The notes under the pieces are model-generated. The model ran no database searches. It was not told where the DNA came from and saw nothing but the letters and a program-made list of their open reading frames with translations. Shown here one piece after another: positions 1 to 7,228 of a DNA stretch of 15,059 nucleotides (its first letter is position 1; each line of letters begins with the position of its first letter). Both the position numbers and the translations under genes were made by a program. This DNA is from Clostridia bacterium. GTDB taxonomy: Bacteria > Bacillota > Clostridia > Christensenellales > Borkfalkiaceae. Where the stretch lies: the NCBI GenBank assembly GCA_900767495.1, contig CAAFZH010000080.1:1-15059 (forward strand). The letters run 5' to 3'.

Positions 1-60
1 GCCTTTATGAATATCTTCGCTCGCAAACCCTTGCAAGCAAGTTTGCTCACTCGACATTGA
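1..60. repeat. Dispersed repeat, left copy of a 60-bp inverted pair
   Basis: These 60 bases are the reverse complement of 14849-14907 apart from a single extra T near the left end (gcctttat against gccttat). Inside is a bulged palindrome: CAAAC at 26-30 pairs with GTTTG at 43-47, with an inner TTGC/GCAA stem. No reading frame or transposase is associated. The pair looks like a genome-dispersed, non-coding palindromic repeat (REP or MITE-like). The identity between copies is seen directly; the class is inferred. Confidence 0.8.
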
Positions 61-82
61 CAGGATGACGTGAAAAAAAGTA

Positions 83-191
83 CGTCATATTGAGCGCAAG
101 CGTGGCGATCCCCTTGAAAAAGTATGCGACATATACTCTCCATACTTTACTCCAAGGGATTGCCGCGGTCGCTATGCTCCCTCGCAATGAC
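83..191. repeat. Imperfect inverted repeat of the GTCAT(A)TTG family
   Basis: The left arm (83-116) starts CGTCATATTGAGCG and runs to CCCCTTG. The right arm (153-191) read on the other strand starts GTCATTGCGAGGGAGC and runs to AATCCCTTG. The arms are related but diverged, giving a roughly 110-bp foldback around an AT-rich centre. A smaller hairpin (ATGACGT 65-71 with ACGTCAT 82-88) joins it to the preceding 60-bp repeat. The left arm shares its first bases with the repeats at 8140, 14772 and 15017, so this belongs to the same dispersed family. No coding potential is seen. Confidence 0.65.
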
Positions 192-224
192 AAGTAAAAA
201 ATCATAAAGTATGTTTTTAAGCAT

Positions 225-261
225 AAAGAATTAAGGCTGTCGCGTTTTAATCGCGGCAGCC
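225..261 (-). terminator. Probable terminator after the SCIFF gene
   Basis: Read on the minus strand, 16 bases after the SCIFF stop codon, GGCTGCCGCG (261-252) pairs with CGCGACAGCC (244-235) around the loop ATTAAAA, with one C-A mismatch. The stem is followed by TTAATTCTTT, a weak U-rich tail. The hairpin is seen; termination is inferred and the short U-tract limits confidence. Confidence 0.5.
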
Positions 262-277
262 CCGTTTGCCAAAAAAA

Positions 278-430
278 TTACTTGCTTTCTTTGGAATTTT
301 CGCACTTTTGGTTAGCGATTCCGCAACTTGTTTTGCAAGCCGATTGACAGGAAGTCTGGCATTCGCCGCAACCGCCCTTAACTGCGCTTTCGCAAAGGTT
401 ACGAGTTTCGATAGTCTTAACGTGTTTCAT
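278..430 (-). CDS. SCIFF (six-cysteine) ranthipeptide precursor
   Basis: This encodes a 50-residue peptide starting MKHVKTIETRNLCESAVKGG and carrying CGECQTSCQSACKTSC followed by a last Cys at 43. The cysteines are C13, C21, C24, C28, C32, C36 and C43; the last six match the family's six-cysteine core. The MKH(V/I)KT leader and the core are characteristic of SCIFF, a ribosomal peptide found almost universally in Clostridia. A radical SAM/SPASM maturase converts its cysteines to thioether crosslinks; the mature product's role is unsettled (signalling has been proposed). The ATG is preceded by AAAGGAG with 9-base spacing and by its own strong promoter (465-493). A terminator-like hairpin follows. 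The maturase normally lies next to the precursor, but only repeats lie downstream here, so it must be outside the window or elsewhere. The open frame antisense to it is a shadow. Confidence 0.93.
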   Translation of the reverse strand: MKHVKTIETRNLCESAVKGGCGECQTSCQSACKTSCGIANQKCENSKESK

Positions 431-464
431 ATCGACGCACTCCTTTAAATTATATTACTCTACT

Positions 465-493
465 ATTATAGCATACGATTTTATAAAAATCAA
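465..493 (-). promoter_or_regulatory. SCIFF promoter (extended -10)
   Basis: On the minus strand the -35 element TTGATT (493-488) is separated by exactly 17 bases from a consensus -10 TATAAT (470-465). The -10 is preceded by TGC, making an extended TGnTATAAT -10. It lies 35 bases upstream of the SCIFF ATG and just beyond the stop codon of the lipoprotein gene, so SCIFF can be transcribed independently of that gene. This is a sigma-A type promoter by sequence match; activity is inferred. Confidence 0.75.
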
Positions 494-502
494 CAAAATC
501 CG

Positions 503-1141
503 CTATATTTTTTTATTCGGCGACCAAACCTCGGTAAAAGTTATATCTTTTGCATTGCAACCTATCTCGACAAATGTATTTTTCATATTAGTAGTCTGTC
601 CGTTAAAATCAAGAGTTACCGCATAATCGGAGGACGACTCGTCGGCTGCCGAGTTATGCAAATATTCGTAAATTTCGGCTTTTAACTTAAAGCAAAGGTA
701 TATCGTGCCTTGATAATTTTGTTTTTCGGCAGAAAACTCGTAAGGCGCGCTTAAACGCGAGGATAAATCGCATAACATATCGCTTTGCTTATCGAGAACG
801 GAACAAGCGTTTATTATGCCGTCGGTCTTACGGTAATTGATATAGTAAGCGCAATTTGATATTTTCACTCCAAATTCTTTTAAGGCGTAATTCGAGTAGT
901 TAACTTCCGCTTTAATAGTCAATACGTAATCGTCCGCCTCGTATACCTTACCTTCGCCGTATTCCGTTTTTTCGGATATAGCGACCTCTTTCAACGTGAA
1001 TTTACAAGTTTTATCGGCGTTTACAAACTCGTAGTTTATGCCGTAAGTCGCCAGTATCGCCTTTGAATTATCGCGGTTGGTCGTACACCCCGATAAAAAA
1101 GTCGCACACAACAAAATTATTAAAAAGCGTTTAATTCTCAT
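503..1141 (-). CDS. Putative lipoprotein of unknown function
   Basis: A 212-residue protein with a classic lipoprotein signal: basic MRIKR, hydrophobic residues 6-15, then the lipobox L16-S-G-C19. It should be diacylated at C19 and held on the outer face of the cytoplasmic membrane. The rest alternates short hydrophobic and polar stretches, as in a secreted beta-sandwich, and has several further cysteines; I do not recognise a family. The ATG is preceded almost directly by AAGGGGGAGA. It starts 39 bases after the stop of the giant helicase gene on the same strand, with no terminator or clear promoter between, so read-through from that gene is plausible. The neighbours give no functional clue. 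Gene call and lipoprotein status are firm; function is unknown. Confidence 0.82.
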   Translation of the reverse strand: MRIKRFLIILLCATFLSGCTTNRDNSKAILATYGINYEFVNADKTCKFTLKEVAISEKTEYGEGKVYEADDYVLTIKAEVNYSNYALKEFGVKISNCAYYINYRKTDGIINACSVLDKQSDMLCDLSSRLSAPYEFSAEKQNYQGTIYLCFKLKAEIYEYLHNSAADESSSDYAVTLDFNGQTTNMKNTFVEIGCNAKDITFTEVWSPNKKI

Positions 1142-1180
1142 CTCTCCCCCTTATGTTTGAACTCTCCGCAATACCTTTAT

Positions 1181-4100
1181 TTACGCGAGGGATATGCGGT
1201 CGGATACCGAACGCACGAAAAATCCCTTTTCCTCGCCGAGCGTTATGCAGTCGTTTACGTAAGCCGCGAATTTGTCCGTAGCCCTGTTTACGCGCATAAC
1301 CACGCACACTATATTAAAGATTTCGTCCTGATAAAGCGCGACTTTATCTTCGAGCGCGGCGCGGATAAGCGCGATGATTTCGTAAGGCGAATAGTCGTTT
1401 TCGACTTTTCTTACGGCTTTTTCGCCGTTTTCCACCCTGCACTTGTCGTAAGCGGCGGCTTTGTCGGTCTTTCTGTAATAGAACGCCCCGACGAGTTTCT
1501 CGCGGCTGAATTTGCAAAGCGGAATAAGGTCGCGCATACGCCCTTCGGCTTTCGTGCCGCTCTTTATTATGCCGAGCGAGGCGAACGTCCTGCGGATTAA
1601 AAAGTCCTCCGAAATAGGTTCTTCCGCCGCCACTATCGCCTTTATTCTCGCGATGAGTTCGGAATCGTTTTCGCCCGAAGTAACGTAGTTGGTACTCTCG
1701 AATTTTTGCGAAAGTTGGGCGTATTTGTAGGGTTTTTGCACCCTGCTTATGCCCGAACCCGAACGTTTATCCTTGCCCGTTATTTTGTCGAGCAAGTCCT
1801 TTATACGCTTGATTTCGCGCTTGGGATTGTTGTAGTAGTTGACCGAATACAGCCGCGTAACGTTCCAGTTATTGCGTTTAAGCGTTAAAATCTGCAAAAC
1901 GTTTCTGTCTTTTACGGAGAACCTTTCCGTACCGTCGCACATAACGGCAAGTACGTAGCGGTGTTTGTTTTTGGGGTCGAGTACGGCGACGTCGATTTTG
2001 AAATCGGAAACGCCCACGTCGTAACGACATTCGTAGCCGTATTGCGACAGACCTTCGGCAACGTATTTGCCTATGCCTACCTCGTTCTTTTTAAGGTTAT
2101 CCGAAGAAATAGCGAGCGTGGTTTTGCCCTTTTGCGCAAATTCGAGGAAGGCTTTAAGCCCCGCCACGCCCTTGGAATTAGTCTTGGATAAGTCTATCAT
2201 TGCGGCGGTTATCGAGGTAAACACGGTCATTTCCTCTCTTGCGCGGGAAACGGCTACGTTAAGTCTGCGCCAGCCGCCCGTCTGATTGAGCGGACCGAAA
2301 TTAAGCGACACTCTGCCGTTTTTATCCGGACCGTAGCACACCGAAAAGAGTATTACGTCGCGTTCGTCGCCCTGTACGTTTTCAAGGTTTTTGACGAACA
2401 AAGGTTCTTCGCGATCGTAAGCGACCTCTTCGAGTTTAGCCGCGGCGATTTCGGCGGAAAGTTTACGCTCGATATATTCTTTCTGCACGTTGGAGAAAGT
2501 TACCACGCCTATGCTCGAACGGCTGAGTACGGGGTCTTTGAGCCTGCGGATAACGTCGGCGACCAAAGCGCGAGCCTCCTCTTTGTTGCGTTTGGTAAAG
2601 CCGCGGTCGTAAACGCCGTTTTCCACGAGCGAGAGATGAACGTGCGAATCGGGCGCGTCGGGCGACGGGAAAGTACAGAGTTTGCCGCCGTAATACGTCG
2701 TATTGGAAAACGCGATAAGGCTTTCGTGCTTACTGCGGTAGTGCCAGGTAAGATGTTTTTCGGGCATACCGAGCGCAAGGCAATCGTCCAGCACGCTTTC
2801 GGTATCCTCGTAATCGCTCGTTTCGTCGCCCGTAAAGTTCGCGTTGAAAAACGAAGTGGGCGGCAACTGTTTGGGGTCGCCGACTATAACCGCGCTCTTG
2901 CCGCGGGCAAGCGAACCTATCGCCTCGGCGGTGGGCATTTGCGACGCCTCGTCGAATACGACTATATCGAACAAGCCGTTTTCGGCGCGCAGATATTGCG
3001 CAACCGTTACGGGACTCATAAGCATACACGGCGCGACGAATTTCATAAGTTCGGGGATTTCCTCAAAGAGTTTTCTCAGACCCATGCCGCGCAAATTCGT
3101 CTTTGCGTAGCGTTGGAAATTCATCAGTTCTATACTGCACTTACCCTCGGTGTCGGGCGTAGGCAGGCGCGAAATGAGCGTTTCGCGGATGCGCTCGCGA
3201 CAAAGCAAAGCGTATTCGTCGAGTAAAAGCCTGAGATTTTCGGAATCCTCTTCCTGTACCGCCGCCGAGAACCTCGAAAGCGCGGGGTCAAGCGGAATAG
3301 TCGTCTGCAAAAAGTTGCGGTAAACGTTCTTTTCAAAACCCGCTATAACGTTGTCGGCGGTAACCGAGCCGTTTTCGAGCGCGTCGGTAACAAAGGTAAG
3401 ACCCTCTTTTTTGAGCGCGGCGCTGTCGGCGCGGTATTCGCACCAGTTGGCAAGCATATCCACGTTGTCGATAAGCGCACCCGCCTGCGCGGAATATTCT
3501 TCCAGTATATCCTCTTCGGGCAGTTTGCTTTCGTCGGCTTTAATCGCCTTAACGAATGACTTTTCCGCCGCGCGGAAACCGAGTATAGAGCCGAGCAGAC
3601 CGTCGATGACGGGTTTGGTATAGCCGTTAGCCGCCTCTATACAAGTGCCGTTAAAGCCGTCGGCGTTGTAGTCGGCGAAAACGCTCGCCGACAGGTCGTG
3701 CAGGCGATAGAGATTTTCGAGATATTTTTTCCTGCCGTCGAAATAATCGATCTTGCCGAACGCCGAGGAAAATTTATCCGAAAGTTTAGTATTGGTTTTA
3801 ATCGCCTCCATATCGTCCGTAACGGAAACGAGGAGTTCGAGCGAAGAAACGCCCGCGTCCGCGCCGAGCGGTTCTATCGCGACTTTTTCGAGCCGCTTTA
3901 TTACGCTCGCCGCCGTTTTGCTGCCCTCGACGTCGCCCGCCTCGTTTATTATGCGGGATATTTCCGCGCGCTCGGACGGTTTTAAATCGACGAGTTTTTT
4001 AAACTTGCGATAGTACAGCGCAAGGTGCGCGTCAAGCCTACGGTTAGCGTTGTAAAAGGCGAGGAACTCGTCCTCTTTCTGTCCGTCGAAATACGCGCGA

Positions 4101-6838
4101 ATCGTGCTATCGGAGAGCATTTTAACTATTTCTTCTATCGCGGCGAGTTTTTTACGCGTAAGGCGCGTAACGCGCTGACGATATAAATCAAGAAACAGCG
4201 TGAGGTAGTTTTTAAGGTGTTTTATCTCGGTTATCACCACTTCCGCCGAAACGCGCGCCGCGTCGCGGACGGAACGGGAATATTCGCTTAAATACACGTT
4301 GGAAAACGGAGAATTATGCACGCCGCCGCATTCTTTTACGGAAACCGCGGCACGGCGTATCATATCCTCGTACTTTTCCATTTTTTCTTTGGTAAGTTTG
4401 TCGTAGAATACGCTTTCTATATTCATTACGTCGGGCGCGTCGGAGTTTTTAAAGCAAATAAGCATTGCCTCGTATACCGAAACCCCCAGTCTGCGCTTTT
4501 TATGCAGCGCGTTGAGCGGCGCGAGCATTTCCGTTTTCAGTTTGTCTATGGACGCGGCTTTGCCGTCTACGGAAACAGCCTTTTCGTTGCTTGCAAGCGC
4601 GAGAGTAGAGGCAAGTTTTGCCGCGACTTCGAGTTTATTAACCTTGCTAGAATGAAGTTCCAGACAAAAATCGCCTACGCCGAGCGCGTCGAGTCGCTTT
4701 TTAACCACTTCCAGAGCGGCCTTTTTCTCTGCGACGAACAGCACGCGCTTACCCGAATACAGCGCGTTACATATAATATTCGTTATAGTCTGACTTTTAC
4801 CCGTTCCCGGAGGACCGTGCAGAACGAACGACGCGCCCTTTTGCGCGAGGTCGATAGCCTCCCATTGCGAAGAATCGGCGGAAATAGGCGTTAAAACCTC
4901 GGTAAGCGGAACTTCGTCCTCTTTATCCGCGGTTATCTGCTCGCCTTCGAGCGGTTTGTTTTTAAGCATCGCCGCAACGAGCGCGTTCTTTGAGAACTCG
5001 TCCATATTGTTGCGCAAATCCTGCCAAGTCTGGTAGCGCGAGAAACTGAACGCCGCCAGAAAGCAGTCGTCCTCCACGCTCCAGTTTTTCATCTCGGCTA
5101 TTTCCATACGGACCATAGCCAGAATTTCGGAAACTTTAAGATCCTGAACGTTGCCGTCGAGTCCGCGGATATCCACGTTGAACTCTTGCTTTAAAAATTC
5201 TAGAAGAGTCGAGTTTACCGAGAGTTCGTCGCCGGACGCCGAAATTTCGTAATAAGTTTTGCCCTTGCCGAGTTTAAGCGTTACCGGGCACAGTACGAGC
5301 GGAGCGTATTTTTCCTCCTCGTCGCCGCCCGAATACCACTTTAAAAATCCGAACGCGAGATAGAGTATTTTACCGCCCGACTCCTCGTCCGCCTCTTTGT
5401 TCTTTTTGACGAGGCGCGCGAGATTATCTATAAGTATTTCGTCCTGCTCGTAAGCGCGCAAAATTCCGCCCGAAACGTCCTCGGAAATAAGTTCTTTAAA
5501 GCCCTTGCATTCTTTAGATAATCCGAATCGCGGAGTTTTATCGGTTATGCCGAGCGAAGAAAGGTTCGCGGGAGTTATGCGCATGGGCGAAGGCGAACAC
5601 ACCGCCTGATAAGCCGAGTCGGAATCGACCGAAATTATCTGCACGGCGTTTTTGGGCGTAAAGTTTAAAAGAGTGTTTTTAAGCGACAAATCGAGCAGTC
5701 GTCTTTCCCACTGCTTGTCGCGCGTAAGTTTGCCCTCAAGGTTAAAAATCTTTTTAACAAACGCCAGGTCTTTGGGGGCTTCGTCGGGCGAAGTTTCGTC
5801 CTCGGAAAGTATTTCGTAACCTTTAACCGTCTTATAGCGCGTGGGAAGAGGGGTTAAACGATTGAGCCTTGCGCGCTTTATGTCTAAAATTTTATCGTAA
5901 TCGCCGTTTTGTACTTTCTGCAGAAAATGGTTTTCGGAAGTGGAATAAGCCACGGTTTTATCCGAAAACAAATCGTCCGCGTCAAAGCAACTTAAATTAT
6001 TTATGCCGTCGGAAACGTAACCCGAAAGCAGTTCCACGTCGTCAGAACAGATATCCTGAAAGCACCCCGAGTACAACCACACGCCCACCGCGACCTGCTT
6101 GTCGCCGTAGACTATTACGGGGTTAAGCCCCGCGCTTTCAAGCGTGGCTGCCGCTAAAAGAGCGAGTTCCATAGGCTTGGCGCGCCGCTCGGAAAGCAAC
6201 TTTACGCCTCCGCCGACGGGCGACGGTACGGATACGTCGCAATCGTCGCGCTCGAACGAATAGTGCCGAAGAGCGGTAAAGAGCGACGCAACGACTTTTC
6301 TTACGAGGTTCTTATCCGCGCCGTCGTAGCCGTTGAAATCGTCCGAAACGTTCCACTTTTTAAGTTGAGCGCGCATCTCGGTTTTAAGCCTGCCGCAATC
6401 GCCCAGTTTGGGACGGACGAAAACCGCAAGCGTTTCGCCGTTGCCTTCCGCGCCCTGCCAGTATTCAAACGGCAAAACGGTAACTTCGGTTATAAAACAC
6501 TTTATCGTGCGTTTTTCGTGAGCGAGTTCGAGTATTACGCTTACCTTTTTTATCTCGTTTAAGTCGGCAAAAAAGAGGGGCGAAATAACGTCTCCGAATT
6601 CAACTTCGACGCTGCTTTCAAAGGGGATTTCGTCTATTTGTTTTTGAGTTTCCACTATCAGACCGCTGTCCGATTTTACCGTTAAAGTAAGGTCGGTAAG
6701 CGAATCCGCCGCCGAGTTGCTCACCCTGAGCGAGGTAAACAAAGGCGTTTTTACGAAGTAATCGGCATAGGAATAGTATTTAGTCGTTTCGGCTGTAAGT
6801 TCCAAAAATTCTTCTATTCTTTTTTTCTTACGTTCCAT
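1181..6838 (-). CDS. Giant DUF4011 / SF1 helicase / Vsr-like protein, candidate antiphage (Hhe-like)
   Basis: An 1885-residue cytoplasmic protein. Domains in order: an unassigned N-terminal region; a transglutaminase-like fold about 190-260 lacking the usual Cys and His (P222, Q248 in their places); DUF4011 with LLDLSLKN at 381-388; an SF1 helicase with Walker A GPPGTGKS 675-682, Walker B DEASQ 1296-1300, WHYRSKHE 1365-1372, NVQGDERD 1487-1494 and VAVSRARE 1528-1535; a Vsr/MTES_1575-like nuclease fold about 1597-1672 (IDVAV from 1615, MCDG 1633-1636); and a DUF3320-like segment about 1725-1790. A long accessory region (about 750-1260) splits the helicase core. The order DUF4011 - helicase - Vsr resembles Hhe, reported as an antiphage protein; a role here is inferred. 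The ATG has AAAGGAG 6 bases upstream and a strong promoter at 6879-6907. Defence is not shown by the context, which lacks other defence genes. Confidence 0.88.
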   Translation of the reverse strand: MERKKKRIEEFLELTAETTKYYSYADYFVKTPLFTSLRVSNSAADSLTDLTLTVKSDSGLIVETQKQIDEIPFESSVEVEFGDVISPLFFADLNEIKKVSVILELAHEKRTIKCFITEVTVLPFEYWQGAEGNGETLAVFVRPKLGDCGRLKTEMRAQLKKWNVSDDFNGYDGADKNLVRKVVASLFTALRHYSFERDDCDVSVPSPVGGGVKLLSERRAKPMELALLAAATLESAGLNPVIVYGDKQVAVGVWLYSGCFQDICSDDVELLSGYVSDGINNLSCFDADDLFSDKTVAYSTSENHFLQKVQNGDYDKILDIKRARLNRLTPLPTRYKTVKGYEILSEDETSPDEAPKDLAFVKKIFNLEGKLTRDKQWERRLLDLSLKNTLLNFTPKNAVQIISVDSDSAYQAVCSPSPMRITPANLSSLGITDKTPRFGLSKECKGFKELISEDVSGGILRAYEQDEILIDNLARLVKKNKEADEESGGKILYLAFGFLKWYSGGDEEEKYAPLVLCPVTLKLGKGKTYYEISASGDELSVNSTLLEFLKQEFNVDIRGLDGNVQDLKVSEILAMVRMEIAEMKNWSVEDDCFLAAFSFSRYQTWQDLRNNMDEFSKNALVAAMLKNKPLEGEQITADKEDEVPLTEVLTPISADSSQWEAIDLAQKGASFVLHGPPGTGKSQTITNIICNALYSGKRVLFVAEKKAALEVVKKRLDALGVGDFCLELHSSKVNKLEVAAKLASTLALASNEKAVSVDGKAASIDKLKTEMLAPLNALHKKRRLGVSVYEAMLICFKNSDAPDVMNIESVFYDKLTKEKMEKYEDMIRRAAVSVKECGGVHNSPFSNVYLSEYSRSVRDAARVSAEVVITEIKHLKNYLTLFLDLYRQRVTRLTRKKLAAIEEIVKMLSDSTIRAYFDGQKEDEFLAFYNANRRLDAHLALYYRKFKKLVDLKPSERAEISRIINEAGDVEGSKTAASVIKRLEKVAIEPLGADAGVSSLELLVSVTDDMEAIKTNTKLSDKFSSAFGKIDYFDGRKKYLENLYRLHDLSASVFADYNADGFNGTCIEAANGYTKPVIDGLLGSILGFRAAEKSFVKAIKADESKLPEEDILEEYSAQAGALIDNVDMLANWCEYRADSAALKKEGLTFVTDALENGSVTADNVIAGFEKNVYRNFLQTTIPLDPALSRFSAAVQEEDSENLRLLLDEYALLCRERIRETLISRLPTPDTEGKCSIELMNFQRYAKTNLRGMGLRKLFEEIPELMKFVAPCMLMSPVTVAQYLRAENGLFDIVVFDEASQMPTAEAIGSLARGKSAVIVGDPKQLPPTSFFNANFTGDETSDYEDTESVLDDCLALGMPEKHLTWHYRSKHESLIAFSNTTYYGGKLCTFPSPDAPDSHVHLSLVENGVYDRGFTKRNKEEARALVADVIRRLKDPVLSRSSIGVVTFSNVQKEYIERKLSAEIAAAKLEEVAYDREEPLFVKNLENVQGDERDVILFSVCYGPDKNGRVSLNFGPLNQTGGWRRLNVAVSRAREEMTVFTSITAAMIDLSKTNSKGVAGLKAFLEFAQKGKTTLAISSDNLKKNEVGIGKYVAEGLSQYGYECRYDVGVSDFKIDVAVLDPKNKHRYVLAVMCDGTERFSVKDRNVLQILTLKRNNWNVTRLYSVNYYNNPKREIKRIKDLLDKITGKDKRSGSGISRVQKPYKYAQLSQKFESTNYVTSGENDSELIARIKAIVAAEEPISEDFLIRRTFASLGIIKSGTKAEGRMRDLIPLCKFSREKLVGAFYYRKTDKAAAYDKCRVENGEKAVRKVENDYSPYEIIALIRAALEDKVALYQDEIFNIVCVVMRVNRATDKFAAYVNDCITLGEEKGFFVRSVSDRISLA

Positions 6839-6878
6839 CGCGTTCTCCTTTACGTTTCGTTATAACTGTTATATGTTT

Positions 6879-6907
6879 ATTATACTTTAACGCGACTTTA
6901 AAATCAA
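6879..6907 (-). promoter_or_regulatory. Promoter of the giant helicase gene
   Basis: On the minus strand TTGATT (6907-6902) and TATAAT (6884-6879) are spaced by 17 bases, 41 bases upstream of the ATG at 6838. Both hexamers and the spacing are the same as in the SCIFF promoter at 465-493. The match to the sigma-A consensus is seen; use is inferred. Confidence 0.72.
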
Positions 6908-6968
6908 GAAAAATAACCTCTGCTTTAAAATTTTTCTTTCGTTTCACTTACGGACGATTACCACGCGT

Positions 6969-7124
6969 TTTTATCCCCTATCGTCGGCGTTGCCGACACT
7001 TCCCCCGAAGGAGGAAGCGAGAATAGTTTTGTGTAACGATTAAAGTTAGTTTCATTTTAACAAAAACAATTTTTTGCTTCCTCCTTCGGGGGAAGTGGCA
7101 CGAAGTGCCGATAGGGGATAAAAA
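6969..7124. repeat. Compound inverted repeat, MITE-like
   Basis: The left arm 6969-7018 and right arm 7076-7124 are inverted copies. The outer 15 bases (TTTTATCCCCTATCG) and inner 21 bases (from ACTTCCCCC to GGAAGC) of the arms are identical. The piece between differs in sequence but is itself a hairpin in both: GTCGGC-GTT-GCCGAC on the left, GGCAC-GAA-GTGCC on the right. The inner block can also fold on itself (CTTCC/GGAAG around a TTC loop). The 57-base AT-rich centre (7019-7075) has no gene. This is the main content of the 390-base spacer between the giant helicase and the sugar transferase; 6908-6968 and 7125-7173 show nothing else. It looks like a dispersed non-autonomous repeat. Confidence 0.8.
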
Positions 7125-7173
7125 GTACGGCATTAAGCCGACAACCATATATTTCCTTAAAAAATAGTATACT

Positions 7174-7202
7174 TTTACTGGACTTTTATATAAAAATATG
7201 AT
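7174..7202 (+). promoter_or_regulatory. Promoter of the sugar transferase gene
   Basis: TTTACT (7174-7179) and TATGAT (7197-7202) are separated by 17 bases and lie 27 bases upstream of the GTG at 7229. Both hexamers deviate by one or two bases from consensus in an AT-rich stretch, so this is plausible rather than certain. Confidence 0.5.
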
Positions 7203-7228
7203 AAAATACTACCGCAAGAGAGAAACGA

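Noticed and set aside
1..260. A CRISPR array or an IS element at the repeat-rich ends.
   Set aside because: The repeats are inverted and irregularly spaced with no unique spacers of constant length, and no transposase frame is present.
266..448. A plus-strand 60-codon frame with a signal-peptide-like N-terminus.
   Set aside because: It is antisense to the SCIFF gene, has no ribosome binding site, and its apparent hydrophobicity comes from the complementary reading of the SCIFF codons.
1157..6562. Many long plus-strand frames opposite the giant helicase gene, for example 1157-1600, 2636-3226 and 4316-4894.
   Set aside because: They are antisense shadows of a GC-rich-codon gene: no SD sites, no recognisable domains, and the minus-strand frame has unbroken family motifs across all of them.
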